Source of the DNA: Actinocorallia aurantiaca
GTDB lineage: Bacteria; Actinomycetota; Actinomycetes; Streptosporangiales; Streptosporangiaceae
Length of the DNA stretch: 64,000 bases
Direction of reading: 5' to 3'
NCBI RefSeq assembly: GCF_039533685.1
Contig: NZ_BAAATZ010000034.1
Location: 248,001-312,000, forward strand
This document shows, piece after piece, positions 16,792 to 24,301 of the stretch. The position numbers and the translations under genes are program-made. The notes below the pieces were generated by a model. The model searched no databases and was not told where the DNA came from. It was given only the letters and a program-made list of their open reading frames with translations. The first letter of the stretch is position 1. Every line of letters begins with the position of its first letter.

Positions 16792-17382
16792 ATGCGTATC
16801 GTCATCATCGAGTTCATCAGCCTGGACGGCGTCGTGCAGGCCCCCGGCGGCCCCCAGGAGGACACCGACGGCGGCTTCGCCCACGGCGGCTGGTCCCACG
16901 AGTTCTTCGACCCGGAGATCGTCGGCGGAGCCTTCGACTCCGCCCTCAACGGGGCCGAGGCCCTCCTGTACGGCCGCCGCACCTGGCAGGTGATGGCCCA
17001 GGCCTGGCCCGAGCGCGCCGGCGACCCCTTCGCCGACCACATCAACGCCATCCCCAAGTACGTCGTCTCCGGCACCCTGTCCGAGTCCGACATGGCCTGG
17101 AACACCACGCTCGTCCCCTCGGCCGGGGCACTCGACCGCATCCGTGAGCTGCACGACGCCGACGGCGGCGACCTCGTCGTCATGGGCAGCCCCACCCTCG
17201 CCCGCACCCTCCTGCACGAGGGCCTCGTGGACGAGCTCCGCCTCATCATCGAGCCGATCCTCCTCGGCGGCGGAAAGTCCATCTTCCCCACCGACGGCGC
17301 GAAGCACGTCCTCAAACTCGTCTCCACCGTCACCAGCCCCACGGGCGTGAACGTCTGCACCTACCAGCCGGCCAAGCCGTAA
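16792..17382 (+). CDS. Dihydrofolate-reductase/RibD-C family protein
   Basis: 196 residues, starting 'RIVIIEFISLDGVVQAPGGP', with 'LLYGRRTWQVMAQAWPERAG' and 'DLVVMGSPTLARTLLHEGLV' near the C-terminus, the NADPH-binding pattern of the RibD C-terminal/DHFR superfamily. It is unlikely to be the housekeeping DHFR; members near ArsR-SRPBCC genes are uncharacterised reductases. It lies 29 bases after the SRPBCC gene with an AAGGAGAG ribosome site, and a strong terminator follows. Confidence 0.86.
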   Translation: MRIVIIEFISLDGVVQAPGGPQEDTDGGFAHGGWSHEFFDPEIVGGAFDSALNGAEALLYGRRTWQVMAQAWPERAGDPFADHINAIPKYVVSGTLSESDMAWNTTLVPSAGALDRIRELHDADGGDLVVMGSPTLARTLLHEGLVDELRLIIEPILLGGGKSIFPTDGAKHVLKLVSTVTSPTGVNVCTYQPAKP

Positions 17383-17391
17383 CCGGCGACA

Positions 17392-17436
17392 CGGAACAGG
17401 GGCGGCGATCCGCATCGGATCACCGCCCCTGTTCCG
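17392..17436 (+). terminator. Long-stem terminator after the arsR operon
   Basis: A 21-bp stem with one mismatch (left 17392-17412, right 17416-17436) closes a CAT loop ten bases after the stop. It probably serves the convergent exporter gene too. It has no T-run. Confidence 0.7.
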
Positions 17437-17549
17437 GCGGACGGCTGTTCCGCGACGCCTTCGGGGCTCGCATCGCTCATGGCGGACGGGTTCTCGAAAG
17501 CACGGATCACCCTCGGTGAGATTCGGTGCTTCCGGGTCCCGGACGCAGG

Positions 17550-18659
17550 TCAGGCTGCCTGGTCGTGGCCGGAAGGGGTGTCGTGGCCCGTCCGGGATCG
17601 GGGGAGGAGGGACAGGGCCTGGGCGTGGGAGGCGCCGGTGGCCTCCAGGAGGTCGACGGCGAGGGAGCGGAGCTGGGCGAGGACGACGTGGGCGGAGAAG
17701 CCGAGCGGCGGGAGGACGGCGGGGTCGAGGCGGGCGGCGGCCCGGCGGAGGGCCTTGCGGGTGAGGGCGGGGTCCTGCCTCGCGGAGAGCTCCTCGCGCA
17801 GGCGGGTCACCGAGCGGGCGAGCTCCTCCATCCCTTCGGAGAGGAGGGCGGGGGCGGGCTCGTTCTTCTCGATCACGGCGGCGGTGTGGCGGAGGAGGAC
17901 GCGGGTGTTGCGCAGGGCGTGGTCGAGGGGCTCGGCGGCGGTGAGGTAGGCGTCGAGCCGGTCGCGGCGGTGCAGCGGGGACAGCGAGGTGATCTCGCGA
18001 GCCGTCTGGAGGGCGTTCTGGTAGCCGTCGACGGTGCCCTGGGAGCCTCGGGCGCGTTCCAGAGCGGTGGCCGCGCGGGAGAGGTCGCGGTCGCGCAGCG
18101 CGGTGGCGGCCGTCTCCAGGGCGGTGGACAGTTCCTCCAGGAGTCCCTGGACGTGCTTGGCGGCCAGCCCGGACGGGTTGGCCGGCAGGAGGGCGATCGC
18201 GGCCAGGCCGATCAGCCCGCCGGAGAGCGCGTCGACCATCCGGTCGAGTCCGGCGCCGTCCCCGGGCGGGAGCAGCGTGGCCACCAGGACGGCGGAGGAG
18301 CCGGCCTGCAGGGAGGTCAGCGTGCCGCCGTCGAGCAGCACCGAGACCGTCATCGCGAGGGCGACGACGAGGGCGATCTGCCAGGGGCCGCTGCCGATCA
18401 CCGAGACCAGCAGATCTCCCACGCCCACGCCGACGCCGACCCCGGCGACGAGCTCCAGGACCCGGCGCCACCTGCGGCCGAGCCCCACGCCGATGCACAG
18501 CACCACGGCGATGGGCGCGAAGAAGGGGCGCGCGTGGCCGAGGACCTGCGTGGCGACGATCCAGGCGAGCGCCGCGGCGAACGCGCACTGGACGATCGGC
18601 AGCGCCATGGTGCGCAACCGTCCGGTGCGGGCCTGGAGGCTGTCGGCGAGGGCTGTCAT
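17550..18659 (-). CDS. FUSC family membrane protein, probable aromatic-acid exporter
   Basis: 369 residues. Roughly the first 165 residues hold about six hydrophobic segments ('PIVQCAFAAALAWIVATQVL', 'FFAPIAVVLCIGVGLGRRWR'), followed by a long soluble helical region, the layout of the FUSC/aromatic acid exporter (AaeB-like) group. It would pump weak aromatic or other organic acids out of the cell. It is divergent from a LysR gene, the standard arrangement for such exporters, and the 95-bp gap between them holds LysR-like sites. Confidence 0.82.
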   Translation of the reverse strand: MTALADSLQARTGRLRTMALPIVQCAFAAALAWIVATQVLGHARPFFAPIAVVLCIGVGLGRRWRRVLELVAGVGVGVGVGDLLVSVIGSGPWQIALVVALAMTVSVLLDGGTLTSLQAGSSAVLVATLLPPGDGAGLDRMVDALSGGLIGLAAIALLPANPSGLAAKHVQGLLEELSTALETAATALRDRDLSRAATALERARGSQGTVDGYQNALQTAREITSLSPLHRRDRLDAYLTAAEPLDHALRNTRVLLRHTAAVIEKNEPAPALLSEGMEELARSVTRLREELSARQDPALTRKALRRAAARLDPAVLPPLGFSAHVVLAQLRSLAVDLLEATGASHAQALSLLPRSRTGHDTPSGHDQAA

Positions 18660-18673
18660 GGTTCAAAGATGGT

Positions 18674-18746
18674 CCGGCCTAGGCTATTCGTCAAAGACAC
18701 GATTTGACCTCTTCCCATAGAAGTCATGTATGCCCCCCGGCCTAGG
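18674..18746. promoter_or_regulatory. LysR-type control region between exporter and lysR
   Basis: GTCAAA-N7-TTTGAC (18690-18708) fits the LysR T-N11-A rule. The 10-mer CCGGCCTAGG occurs twice, at 18674-18683 and 18737-18746, 63 bases apart, the second copy ending eight bases before the lysR start. Together these could be activation and repression sites of the adjacent LysR protein. Confidence 0.5.
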
Positions 18747-18754
18747 ATGGCCGG

Positions 18755-19627
18755 ATGAGCTTCCGGCAGATGGAGTACCTCGTCGCGGTAGTGGAGGAGG
18801 GGTCGTTCACCGCGGCCGCCCAGCGGCTCGGGGTCACCCAGCCGACGCTGTCCCACCAGATCCGCGTCCTGGAGGGGGAGGTGGGGGCGCCGCTGCTGGA
18901 GCGGACGTCGGGCCGGATCCTGCTCACCCCGATGGGACGGGAGTACCTGCCCCACGCCGAGGCCGCGCTGCGCAGCGCGCGGAGCGCCCGCCGCGCCGGA
19001 GCCGGAGCCGAGAGCCCGGTGCTGCTGCGGGTGGGGACCATGTACTCGCTCGCCCTGGGGATCGTGCCTCCGGCGGTCCGGGCGTGGCTGGCGTCCGAGC
19101 CCGGAGCCGAGGTGGAGGTCTCCGAGTTCGTCTCGAGCGGCGACCTGGAGAACCACGTGGCGGCGGGCTCGGCCGACCTGGGAGTGGGTCCGATGCCCGG
19201 CCGCTGGGACGGCCCGGTGTACGAGCTCGGCGAGGAGAACCTCGTGCTGGTGCTCCCCGAGGGCGACCCGCTCGCGGTGGAGGGCCGCGTCTCCCTCGAC
19301 CTGCGTGAGCTCTCCGACCGTCCCTGGGTGCTGTACGACGAGCGCAACGCGCTGGCCCCGCTCGTCGTCCAGGCCTGCGCGAAGGCCGGGTTCACGCCCC
19401 GCGCGGCGGTCCGCACCCGGCACGCCGCGACCGCCCTGCAGCTCGCGGCGGCGGGTCTGGGGCCCGCCCTGATCCCCGAGAGCGTCCTGGAGCCGGGCCT
19501 GCCGGTGACGGTCCTGCGCCCGGGTCCTCCCATCCGCCGGATGCTGGCCGCCTATCTGGCGGGCCCTCCCTCGCCCGCGGTGTCGGGTTTCATCACCGCT
19601 CTGCGCCGCTGGACGCCCGCGGGCTGA
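18755..19627 (+). CDS. LysR family transcriptional regulator
   Basis: 290 residues. The HTH reads 'SFRQMEYLVAVVEEGSFTAA' then 'AQRLGVTQPTLSHQIRVLEG'. The effector domain contains 'LGIVPPAVRAWLASEPGAEV' and 'ADLGVGPMPGRWDGPVYELG'. It probably regulates the divergent FUSC exporter in response to an aromatic or organic acid. The effector domain closely resembles that of the convergent LysR at 19685-20632, so the two are paralogues. Confidence 0.88.
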   Translation: MSFRQMEYLVAVVEEGSFTAAAQRLGVTQPTLSHQIRVLEGEVGAPLLERTSGRILLTPMGREYLPHAEAALRSARSARRAGAGAESPVLLRVGTMYSLALGIVPPAVRAWLASEPGAEVEVSEFVSSGDLENHVAAGSADLGVGPMPGRWDGPVYELGEENLVLVLPEGDPLAVEGRVSLDLRELSDRPWVLYDERNALAPLVVQACAKAGFTPRAAVRTRHAATALQLAAAGLGPALIPESVLEPGLPVTVLRPGPPIRRMLAAYLAGPPSPAVSGFITALRRWTPAG

Positions 19628-19684
19628 GCGGTGATGGACGCCGCGAACGCGTGCCGGATCGTGCGGCAGGTGCCGTCCGCCGGT

Positions 19685-20632
19685 TCAGCTGGATGAGCCG
19701 CTTTCGTCGGGTTCTGTCGCGGTCCTGCCGTGCCGGAGGTCCGTGGCTCGAGCGCCGGGCGCGGCGTGCTCGGCGAGCAGGCCGGTGAAGACGAGCGCGG
19801 AGGGCGGGGGATCGGGGCGGGTGAACGCCATGAGCCGCCGCCGGATCGGGACGGCGGGCCTCAGCGCGCACCCGGAATAGCGCGGCACGATCACGTCGCC
19901 GGGCACCAGGGCCGGGCCGAGCCCGGCGGCGGCGAGTTCGACGGCGGTCGCGGTGTGGTGCACCCGCGCCGCGGCCCGGGGCGCGAACCCGGCGTCCGCG
20001 CAGGCCCGCGCGACCAGGGGCGCCAGCCCGAAGTCCGAGGCGTACAGCACCCAGGGCCGGTCGGCGAGGGCCCCCAGCGGAATCCCGTCCCGCCGGTACC
20101 GTTCGATCAGCGGATCGTCCACCGGCAGCACGACCAGCAGCTCCTCCTCGCCCAGCGCGTGCCGCGGCCCCGCCCAGCCGTACGGCTCCGTCCCGACGGC
20201 GATGTCGGCCTCTCCGCGCTCCATCGCCTCGGCCAGCAGGTCCATATGGGAGAACTCGGTCAGCTCGACGTGCACGGCGGGGTGGGCGCGCCGCCACGCC
20301 CCGATCGCGGGAGGCACGATGCCCATGGCCATCGAGTGCAGGGCCGCCACCCTCAGCTCCCCGCCCTCCAGCCGCGCCGCGGCCCGCGCCGCCTCCGCGG
20401 CGGCCCGCGCGGAGGCGACGGCCGCCCGCGCGTGGGGCAGGAACCGTTCTCCGTGCCCGGTCGGCCGCACCTCGCCGGGCAGCCGCTCGAAGAGCGCGTT
20501 CCCCAGCTCGAGCTCGAGCGCCTTCACCTGGTGCGATAGCGCGGGCTGCGACACCCGCACCGACCGCGCGGCCTCCGTGAACGACCCCTCGTCGGCCACG
20601 GCGATCACGTACTCCAGCTGCCGAAGCCTCAT
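19685..20632 (-). CDS. LysR family transcriptional regulator, paralogue of its neighbour
   Basis: 315 residues. The HTH is 'RQLEYVIAVADEGSFTEAAR' then 'SVRVSQPALSHQVKALELEL'. The effector domain shares with the previous LysR 'GIVPPAIGAW', 'LGEEELLVVLP' and 'DRPWVLY'. The two genes converge with 57 bp between their stops. Its C-terminus carries a Ser/Arg-rich tail of about 25 residues. No obvious target lies beside it except the thioesterase/DUF427 pair transcribed the same way; direct control of that pair is not shown. Confidence 0.88.
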   Translation of the reverse strand: MRLRQLEYVIAVADEGSFTEAARSVRVSQPALSHQVKALELELGNALFERLPGEVRPTGHGERFLPHARAAVASARAAAEAARAAARLEGGELRVAALHSMAMGIVPPAIGAWRRAHPAVHVELTEFSHMDLLAEAMERGEADIAVGTEPYGWAGPRHALGEEELLVVLPVDDPLIERYRRDGIPLGALADRPWVLYASDFGLAPLVARACADAGFAPRAAARVHHTATAVELAAAGLGPALVPGDVIVPRYSGCALRPAVPIRRRLMAFTRPDPPPSALVFTGLLAEHAAPGARATDLRHGRTATEPDESGSSS

Positions 20633-20665
20633 GAGCGCACCTTACTCAGGGTGGGTGGCGCGGTT

Positions 20666-21520
20666 CTACAGCCGGGATTCGACCGGCATCGACGGTTCGG
20701 ACGCGAAGGCCCGGATCATGGCGTCCTGCGTGAACGAGGCGATCAGGCGCCCGTCCTCCGTGAACACCTGGCCGCGGACGTGGCTCATCCCCGCCCCGGC
20801 GTAGGTGCTCTCGTGGTGGTAGCGGATCCAGCCGTCCCACCGGACGGGTTCGTGGAAGTTCACCGCGATGGCGAGGGGCGCGGTCGAGAGCGTCTCATGC
20901 GCCTGGGAGGTGCCGACCCCGGGATGCGGCCGCATCGTGGCGGAGATGGAGAGATGGCCGGTGAAATGCGCCAGCAGCGCCCGGCGCAGGTCGTCGCGCT
21001 CGGGCACGGGGTCGTAGTGGAGCCAGGCGTCCAGGACCGGCGGTCCGACCTCGTCGGGATCGTTGCGATCGCGGACGTCTTCGAGACGCAGTTCCCTGCC
21101 CGGCAGGGGCATGGGGGAGGGGTGCGCGTTCTCCGGCCCGCCCACGGGCGGCCCGGTCCACCGGTCGTGCCGGATGAAGTCGGGCTGAGGGCGGTCCAGC
21201 AGCACGTTGGCGGTCGTGCGGATCTGGCCTCTCTGGGAGGCCGTGACCGTGACGAAGGCGAACGAGCGTCCGGCCCGTACGGCTGTGACGGCGAAGTCGA
21301 GCCGCTCGTCCGGCCGGGCCGCGGAGACGAACATCGCGTGCACGGACCGCACCGTGTGATCCGCGTACGCCTTGCCTGCGGCCACGATCGACTGCGCGAG
21401 AATCTGGCTGCCGTCGACGACCTGCCGTCCCCCGCCGTCGCTCTCCCCTGTGAAGAGCCCGGGGCCGTTCGGCGCCACGTCGAAGATCGTGAGCATCCGC
21501 TCGAGGGTCGACTCGCTCAC
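20666..21520 (-). CDS. Acyl-CoA thioesterase II (TesB-like, double hotdog)
   Basis: 284 residues. Tandem hotdog domains are visible: the first has 'GGRQVVDGSQILAQSIVAAG' and 'VRSVHAMFVSAARPDERLDF', the second 'HETLSTAPLAIAVNFHEPVR' and 'HESTYAGAGMSHVRGQVFTE', with the TesB-like 'SFTQDAMIR' near the end. It should hydrolyse acyl-CoA to free acid and CoA in the cytosol. Its GTG overlaps the DUF427 stop by four bases. It shares a promoter region with the GAGAATG-type element at 21956. Confidence 0.88.
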   Translation of the reverse strand: MSESTLERMLTIFDVAPNGPGLFTGESDGGGRQVVDGSQILAQSIVAAGKAYADHTVRSVHAMFVSAARPDERLDFAVTAVRAGRSFAFVTVTASQRGQIRTTANVLLDRPQPDFIRHDRWTGPPVGGPENAHPSPMPLPGRELRLEDVRDRNDPDEVGPPVLDAWLHYDPVPERDDLRRALLAHFTGHLSISATMRPHPGVGTSQAHETLSTAPLAIAVNFHEPVRWDGWIRYHHESTYAGAGMSHVRGQVFTEDGRLIASFTQDAMIRAFASEPSMPVESRL

Positions 21521-21918
21521 GGCCGCACCCCGGTGAAAACGCCCTTGCCGATCGTCACGTCTACCCGCTCCTGATCGAACGCGACATATCCCGCCAGGCG
21601 GGCGACCTGCGGAAAGGGTTCCGGATAACTCCAGGCGACGCCGTCCCCGTCGCCGCCCGCCACCCGCCAGTAGACGGCTTCCCCCTTGAAGGGGCAGACG
21701 CTGCGATCGCCGATCGCTTCGAGCCGGGAGAAGTCGACCGCGTCCCTGGGGAAGTACACCACCAGCCCGTGGTCCTGCTCGTCGACGATCAGACAGGCGT
21801 CGCTGCGCGCCAGCAGGACCCCGTCCGCCGACGCCGTCATGACGTTGGTCCGGGAGAGCAGGTCGACCCGGTAGTCCGGCCGTTCGCGGTACATGGACCG
21901 CACAGGCGTCACTCCCAT
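21517..21918 (-). CDS. DUF427 family protein
   Basis: 133 residues from ATG 21918 (GGAGGG about 8 bases upstream). It contains the DUF427 core: 'VMTASADGVLLARSDACLIV', 'VYFPRDAVDFSRLEAIGDRS', 'CPFKGEAVYWRV' and 'WSYPEPFP'. The domain is a small beta-fold of unknown function. Translational coupling to an acyl-CoA thioesterase and the upstream acyl-type operator suggest a link to lipid metabolism, by inference. Confidence 0.85.
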   Translation of the reverse strand: MGVTPVRSMYRERPDYRVDLLSRTNVMTASADGVLLARSDACLIVDEQDHGLVVYFPRDAVDFSRLEAIGDRSVCPFKGEAVYWRVAGGDGDGVAWSYPEPFPQVARLAGYVAFDQERVDVTIGKGVFTGVRP

Positions 21919-21955
21919 GACTGGACCCTCCGACTTCAATAGCCTTCTCGTTTTT

Positions 21956-21970
21956 GAAAATGGCATTCTC
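21956..21970. promoter_or_regulatory. GAGAATG-type operator upstream of DUF427/thioesterase
   Basis: GAAAATG-G-CATTCTC matches the element at 488-502 at 13 of 15 positions and is itself a palindrome with one mismatch. It lies 38 bases upstream of the DUF427 start on the opposite strand, a normal repressor position. Confidence 0.55.
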
Positions 21971-22071
21971 ATACTACGTCGAGACGGTTCACGGGTGTCA
22001 ACGCCCGGGATCGGTGCCGGCCGGATCGCCTCATGCCGCTTCCCGTGCCCGCACAGGGGGCGTACGCCCTC

Positions 22072-22095
22072 GGGAGTAGGGCCCGGTACTCCCCG
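22072..22095. promoter_or_regulatory. Inverted repeat upstream of the histidine kinase gene
   Basis: GGGAGTA (22072-22078) and TACTCCC (22087-22093) are perfect complements with an 8-base spacer. The right arm is part of the 10-mer GTACTCCCCG (22086-22095), which recurs at 23999-24008 upstream of the ferredoxin/P450 genes. It is a candidate binding site of the adjacent response regulator. Confidence 0.45.
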
Positions 22096-22103
22096 CGGAC
22101 CAC

Positions 22104-23327
22104 GTGACACCCCGGTCGGGCCCGGTTACGGTGAGCGCTGTGGCGCCCATCACTGACTTTCCGGAGCGGTGGCCGAGGCCGAGCGACCTCCCCGCCTGGG
22201 CCGTACCGCTGGCGCTTTTGCCCTGCCAGGTGTTCGGAATGTACGGCGCCGCGCTCCACCAGGCCGCCTCCCGGGACCTCGACGCCTTCGGCTATGGGCT
22301 CCTGGCCCTGGGGCCGCTCATCCTGACGGCTCGCCGCAGCCGACCGGTGGAGGTCCTGGTCGCCGTGGCCGCCGTCACGCTGCTGTACCACGTGTGCGGC
22401 TATCCCGTGGGGCCGTTCTTCCTCGCGTTGATCGCGGCGGTCGTGGCGGCCATGTCCGGTGGGCACCGGCGGGCCGCCTGGCTGACCGTCCTCGGCGTGG
22501 TCGGCTGCTACCTGGCGGCCGTCCTCCTCCTGCCCGACTCGGGCCTGGGCCCGGTCCGGCGTCCCTCGCTCTCGCTGGACGGGGGGCTGCTGGCCTGGGT
22601 GTTCATGGTCCCCGCCGCGGCGGAACTGGTGCGCAACCGGGCCGAACGGGACGTCGAGGCGCGCCGGATCGTGAAGGAGCAGCAGCGGCGGGTCGCCGGG
22701 GAGGAGCGGCTGCGGATCGCGCGGGAACTCCATGACGTGCTGGCCCACAACATCTCCATGATCAATGTGCGGGCCGGGGTGGCGCTGCACCTGCTGGACG
22801 ACGACCCTGAGCAGGCCAGGACCGCTCTCACCGCGATCAAGGCCGCCAGCAAGGAAGCGCTGATGGAGATGCGGTCGGTCATCGACGTGCTCCGCCAAGG
22901 TGAGCAGGCACCCACCGTCCCCACGGCGGGGCTGGCCCGGCTGGACAACCTGGTGGAGGCCGCCCGCGCCGCGGGGATGCACGTGTCTCTGGAGCGGGCC
23001 GGCCGGCGCCGCGATCTGCCCGCGGGCACGGACCTGGCGGTGTTCCGCATCATCCAGGAGTCGCTGACCAACATCGCACGCCACGCGGGAACGCCCGCGT
23101 CCGGGAGATTGTCGGTGCACGTCGTCCTGGAGTACGAGGACGCCGCGGTGGCCGTGCGGATCGACGACGACGGGGCGGCTCCACCCGCTCTGAGCGGAGA
23201 GGGGAGCGGTATCCCGGGGATGCGGGAACGGGCCCTGGCGCTGGACGGAGAGTTCCAGGCCGGACCGCGGCCCGGCGGCGGTTTCCGCGTTCGGGCACGG
23301 CTGCCGCTGGCCGGAGGCGCCCGATGA
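22104..23327 (+). CDS. NarL/DesK-type sensor histidine kinase
   Basis: 407 residues if started at GTG 22104; GTGs at 22131 and 22140 are also possible and no ribosome site decides. Roughly residues 25-175 hold five or six membrane segments. The HisKA_3 dimerisation segment is 'ERLRIARELHDVLAHNISMI' with phospho-acceptor His210. The ATPase part includes 'LAVFRIIQESLTNIARHAGT' and 'GSGIPGMRERALALDGEFQA'. The short extracellular loops suggest the signal is sensed within or at the membrane. It overlaps the response regulator gene by ATGA. Confidence 0.9.
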   Translation: MTPRSGPVTVSAVAPITDFPERWPRPSDLPAWAVPLALLPCQVFGMYGAALHQAASRDLDAFGYGLLALGPLILTARRSRPVEVLVAVAAVTLLYHVCGYPVGPFFLALIAAVVAAMSGGHRRAAWLTVLGVVGCYLAAVLLLPDSGLGPVRRPSLSLDGGLLAWVFMVPAAAELVRNRAERDVEARRIVKEQQRRVAGEERLRIARELHDVLAHNISMINVRAGVALHLLDDDPEQARTALTAIKAASKEALMEMRSVIDVLRQGEQAPTVPTAGLARLDNLVEAARAAGMHVSLERAGRRRDLPAGTDLAVFRIIQESLTNIARHAGTPASGRLSVHVVLEYEDAAVAVRIDDDGAAPPALSGEGSGIPGMRERALALDGEFQAGPRPGGGFRVRARLPLAGGAR

Positions 23328-23989
23328 TCGAAGTGGTGGTCGCCGACGACCAGGCGCTGGTACGCGCCGGATTCAGATCTCTGCTGGAGGCCCAGGACGG
23401 TATCGAGGTGGTCGGCGAGGCGGACGACGGCCGAGCGGCGGTCGAGTTGGCCGAGAGGCTGCGGCCCGACATCGTGCTGATGGACATCCGCATGCCCGCC
23501 CTGGACGGGCTGGAGGCCACCCGGATGATCACGGGCAGGTCCGGGCTGGAGGGCGTCAAGGTCATCATCCTGACGACCTTCGAACTCGACGAGTACGTCT
23601 TCGACGCGCTGCGCAACGGGGCCAGCGGCTTCCTGGTGAAGGACACCGAACCGGTCGAGCTGATCCGCGCGCTCCGGGTCGTCGCGGCAGGGGACGCGCT
23701 CCTGTCTCCCGGGGTGACCCGCCGCCTCATCGGGGAGTTCGCGGTCCGGGCCAAGGAGCCCCACCGCACGTCCGTCCTGGCCGCGCTCACCGAGCGCGAG
23801 ACGGAGGTGCTGGTCCTGGTCGGGGAGGGACTGACCAACGAGGAGATCGCGCGGCGGCTGGTGGTCAGCCCCGCCACCGCCAAGACGCACGTGAGCCGGA
23901 CCATGGTCAAGCTGGGCGCGCGGGACCGCGTCCAGCTGGTCGTGTTCGCCTACGAGTCCGGGCTGGTGCGGCCCGGATGGACGGTGTGA
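23324..23989 (+). CDS. NarL/FixJ-type response regulator
   Basis: 221 residues. The receiver has 'VVVADDQALVRAGFRSLLEA' and the phosphorylation site 'PDIVLMDIRMPALDG' (Asp54), with Lys in 'SGFLVKDTEPVELI'. The C-terminal LuxR-type HTH is 'LTERETEVLVLVGEGLTNEE' followed by 'IARRLVVSPATAKTHVSRTM'. It is the cognate partner of the kinase it overlaps. The repeated GTACTCCCCG upstream of both this operon and the P450 operon makes the latter its likely target. Confidence 0.92.
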   Translation: MIEVVVADDQALVRAGFRSLLEAQDGIEVVGEADDGRAAVELAERLRPDIVLMDIRMPALDGLEATRMITGRSGLEGVKVIILTTFELDEYVFDALRNGASGFLVKDTEPVELIRALRVVAAGDALLSPGVTRRLIGEFAVRAKEPHRTSVLAALTERETEVLVLVGEGLTNEEIARRLVVSPATAKTHVSRTMVKLGARDRVQLVVFAYESGLVRPGWTV

Positions 23990-23998
23990 GCGCGGTCC

Positions 23999-24028
23999 GT
24001 ACTCCCCGTGTCGTAGTCGGGGTGTCTC
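23999..24028. promoter_or_regulatory. Second copy of the GTACTCCCCG element
   Basis: GTACTCCCCG (23999-24008) is identical to 22086-22095. Here it is followed by TCGGGGTG, so CCCCG and CGGGG form 5-bp arms. It lies 90-100 bases upstream of the ferredoxin start, suitable for response-regulator activation. Confidence 0.4.
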
Positions 24029-24097
24029 CCGGCGGTGGACGACCGGACGCCCGGTTCCGGGCACGATCGGCGCATATCCACGACAAGGGAGAAAGCC

Positions 24098-24289
24098 GTG
24101 AAGGTGCGGGTTGATCCGGAGCGCTGTCAGGGGCACACGCTCTGCTCGATGATCGCTCCGAGAATGTTCGAACTCGACGATGTCGACGGTCACGCCTCGG
24201 CCGTCGAGGAGAAGGTCCCGGCCGATCAGGAGGCGAAGGCGAACAAGGCCGTCGGATCCTGCCCGGAGCGAGCGATCTCCGTTTCCTGA
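24098..24289 (+). CDS. [3Fe-4S] ferredoxin, P450 redox partner
   Basis: 63 residues from GTG 24098 (AAGGGAGA upstream). It starts 'KVRVDPERCQGHTLCSMIAP' and ends 'GSCPERAISVS'. The three Cys (in 'RCQGH', 'TLCSM' and 'SCPE') are those of a single [3Fe-4S] cluster, the usual type encoded beside actinobacterial P450 genes. It should carry electrons from a ferredoxin reductase, not encoded here, to the P450 that starts 12 bases downstream. Confidence 0.92.
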   Translation: MKVRVDPERCQGHTLCSMIAPRMFELDDVDGHASAVEEKVPADQEAKANKAVGSCPERAISVS

Positions 24290-24301
24290 AAGGAGCCCAT
24301 C

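Noticed and set aside
16594..18666. Long minus-strand frame covering the DHFR-like and FUSC genes
   Set aside because: Out-of-phase shadow; the FUSC protein on the same strand in another phase has clear membrane segments and motifs.
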